Positions 7,598-9,370 of a stretch of 9,370 nucleotides of DNA are shown here, piece by piece; within the stretch, counting starts at the first letter, position 1, and every line of letters starts with the position of its first letter. A program made the position numbers and the translations under genes. The stretch spans positions 1 to 9,370 of the forward strand of contig DRQI01000333.1 of assembly GCA_011330545.1 (NCBI GenBank), written 5' to 3'. This DNA is from Flavobacteriia bacterium. Its GTDB lineage: Bacteria > Bacteroidota > Bacteroidia > Flavobacteriales > Flavobacteriaceae. The notes beneath the pieces were generated by a model. The model made no database searches. It saw only the letters and a list, made by a program, of their open reading frames with translations, and was not told where the DNA came from.

Positions 7598-9370
7598 ATG
7601 ACAAATTTTTTTGTACATAGTGTATTCCCTTTTTTGACAGAAAAGAAGAATAACAAACATAAACTTTTTCGTAGAGAATTACAACTAAAATCTGAGAATT
7701 TTATTGAACAGAAGTCAATCTCAGTATTACTTTTAGTCCTTTTTCTAAAATGTTCAAACCTGTTTAGGTTTTTTGTTGGAAATTCTACTATTTCAATAAG
7801 AGATAAGAAATCATTTTTAAAAGTACTAAGTGTTGTATTGCTATTTTTTTCTATCAATAGCTATTCTCAAAACTTTGAGCTGGTAACAATTACAGGCGTT
7901 CAATCAGGTAATAACACAGATAATACGTTGTTTACGGCAACTTCTCCGGGTATTCCTACTTTGGCGTTTGTTAGAGCCACTAGAATAAGTGGCCAAACAG
8001 GTAGATTTACAAAATCAGGAGATAATATTCGATATACTTCATCGTCATCAGTTTCCGGAATACCGGGAAATCTTTCCAGAATACGATACGCTTTTTTGCA
8101 AGCAGATGGGATTACCCCGATACCTGTCAACGATTTTAGGTTTGTAATCAATGATATTGATGGCCCTAATAATGAAGCCTTAGCTACAGATTGTGGAGCA
8201 AATGTTCGTTTTACGGCGACAGCCATTCCAACAAATTTGGTAATAGATAATATTCCTCCCGATTTGAATGCAGTAGGTTCTCAGAATGAATTTGGTGCTG
8301 CTACAAGTAGGGTAATGTATGAGTTTAATGATGTAAATGTTGTAGAGTTTGATAATTATGCCAACAACGGTTTTTTGAAAGATTTTGACATGAATGACAA
8401 TGATTTTCCTATTGGAACTCCGTTGTTTGCTGTATGCCTAGGGGATTTTGATGGTGATGGAATTACAGATGACTTAGATTTAGATGACGATAATGATGGC
8501 ATTCTAGATGTTGTAGAAACTGGTGGTAATGACCCTAACGGAGATAATGATGGCGACGGGTTACCAAATTATTTAGATACTGTTGACAACACAGGGCAAC
8601 ACCCTACTTATATTGCAAATGCTGACGGTTCTACTACAAATTATACCGATGCTAATGGAGATGGAGTACCAGATGTGTACGAAGAAAGTGCAGATGCAGA
8701 TTCTATTCCCAATCACTTAGATATAGATTCAGATGGTGACGGTTGTTTTGATGCCGATGAAGCATATAATGATTTGAATGCCGATACTAATAATGATGGA
8801 ACGTACGGTGGAGTTGTAGGAAATGTCGTAGGAGTGGATATAACAGCAGACGGTAGAGTAATAGGAGCAAGTTATGCAGCTCCTGCTGATGTTGCACCCG
8901 CAAATGGAACAGATGATTATTTAGAAATATTTGATACCGATAATGATGGAACAAGTGATTTTTGTGATTTAGATGATGATGATGATGGAAATCCTGATAC
9001 AACCGACCCAAATCCATTAGTACCCACGGCGGTAAACGATACATTCACTGCCGCTTTCGGAGGGCCAACCACCTTTAACATTTTAACAAATGACGATTTT
9101 GTACCCGGTGCCAATACTGGTATTACCCAAACCGGAGGTACTGCCAACGGCACGGTAAGTTTCGACCCTGTAACAGGAGAAATTACCTACACTCCCACCG
9201 CAGCAGAAGCAGTTGCCGGAGGTACAGTAACAGTAGATTACCAAGTGTGTAATACCGTTCCGAATCCCGATGTCTGTGCAACAGCTATAGTAACGATAAC
9301 CATTACCGACCAAGACACTGACGGCGATGGGGTAAGCGACGGACAAGAAACCATAGACGGTACCGATGTC
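7598..9370 (+). CDS. Large surface adhesin-like protein with Asp-rich calcium repeats, C-terminus beyond the right edge
   Basis: The frame runs from ATG 7598 to the window end without a stop (591 visible codons). An in-frame TAA at 7583-7585 and the absence of any other in-frame ATG before the signal core fix this start. Residues 1-72 are a long basic/hydrophobic extension with one strongly hydrophobic stretch (residues about 43-52). Residues 73-90 are the signal core ending SYSQ. Residues 91-282 are a beta-rich domain of unknown type. Residues 283-476 hold many DxDxDG-type thrombospondin type 3-like repeats, including DFDGDGITDD (283-292), DSDGDGC, DTDNDGTSD and a five-Asp run (459-463), expected to bind calcium and rigidify the protein. 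Residues about 479-570 form an Ig/cadherin-like module (VNDTF ... ITYTP ... VTITIT), followed at 571 by another repeat (DQDTDGDGVSD). Such flavobacterial proteins are usually long, T9SS-exported and surface-attached. The sorting domain would be outside the window. Base composition rises in GC from the Ig-like module onward. Confidence 0.85.
   Translation, partial: MTNFFVHSVFPFLTEKKNNKHKLFRRELQLKSENFIEQKSISVLLLVLFLKCSNLFRFFVGNSTISIRDKKSFLKVLSVVLLFFSINSYSQNFELVTITGVQSGNNTDNTLFTATSPGIPTLAFVRATRISGQTGRFTKSGDNIRYTSSSSVSGIPGNLSRIRYAFLQADGITPIPVNDFRFVINDIDGPNNEALATDCGANVRFTATAIPTNLVIDNIPPDLNAVGSQNEFGAATSRVMYEFNDVNVVEFDNYANNGFLKDFDMNDNDFPIGTPLFAVCLGDFDGDGITDDLDLDDDNDGILDVVETGGNDPNGDNDGDGLPNYLDTVDNTGQHPTYIANADGSTTNYTDANGDGVPDVYEESADADSIPNHLDIDSDGDGCFDADEAYNDLNADTNNDGTYGGVVGNVVGVDITADGRVIGASYAAPADVAPANGTDDYLEIFDTDNDGTSDFCDLDDDDDGNPDTTDPNPLVPTAVNDTFTAAFGGPTTFNILTNDDFVPGANTGITQTGGTANGTVSFDPVTGEITYTPTAAEAVAGGTVTVDYQVCNTVPNPDVCATAIVTITITDQDTDGDGVSDGQETIDGTDV

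Noticed and set aside
8972..8986. Five tandem GAT codons as a phase-variation tract
   Set aside because: A trinucleotide repeat would only change the number of Asp residues and would not switch the frame. It is expected within Asp-rich calcium repeats.
7576..9346. Several minus-strand open frames opposite the adhesin gene, one His/Leu-rich
   Set aside because: They are the antisense of Asp- and Thr-rich repeats in the adhesin. For example, GAT repeats read as His/Ile-rich peptides. The plus-strand frame has a signal peptide and recognisable domains.

Overview
The window looks like chromosomal DNA of a member of the Bacteroidota, most likely the Flavobacteriaceae. The evidence is AT-rich intergenic DNA, a type IX secretion (T9SS) C-terminal sorting domain, signal peptides ending in a 'YSQ'/'AQ' type site, promoter-like TAnnTTTG boxes instead of Shine-Dalgarno sites, a single-chain E1alpha-E1beta 2-oxoacid dehydrogenase, and a large calcium-repeat surface protein. 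The genus cannot be named from the sequence alone.

Layout. Four genes lie on the minus strand and are read from about 7054 down to 1. First (7054-5807) is a secreted endonuclease/exonuclease/phosphatase-fold enzyme with a T9SS sorting tail. One base after its stop codon, a TTG start opens a 936-residue protein (5805-2995) that combines a zinc-site-dead M1 aminopeptidase-like module with a C-terminal outer-membrane beta-barrel. After a 77-base gap with its own promoter-like box comes the fused E1 subunit of a pyruvate/branched-chain 2-oxoacid dehydrogenase complex (2917-503). After another promoter-like gap comes the N-terminal part of a small exported coiled-coil protein that runs off the left edge (420-1).

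A 543-base AT-rich intergenic region (7055-7597) separates this block from a divergent plus-strand gene. That gene starts at 7598 and is still open at 9370. It encodes a surface adhesin-like protein with an unusually long (about 90-residue) N-terminal export region, a beta-rich N-terminal domain, a long array of thrombospondin type 3-like Asp-rich repeats, and the first of what is probably a series of Ig/cadherin-like modules. Its stop is outside the window, so it is easily missed by a scan for complete ORFs.

How the genes relate. The nuclease and the barrel/pseudo-peptidase are very probably co-translated and both act at the cell envelope. The E1 enzyme is cytoplasmic central metabolism and is probably transcribed independently. 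The points most worth a second look are the dead peptidase-barrel fusion and its coupled TTG start, the exchanged acid/amide residues in the thiamine-diphosphate motif of E1, the long N-terminal extension and the hairpin leader of the adhesin gene, and the inverted repeat in front of the nuclease gene. No RNA genes, insertion sequences or CRISPR arrays were seen.
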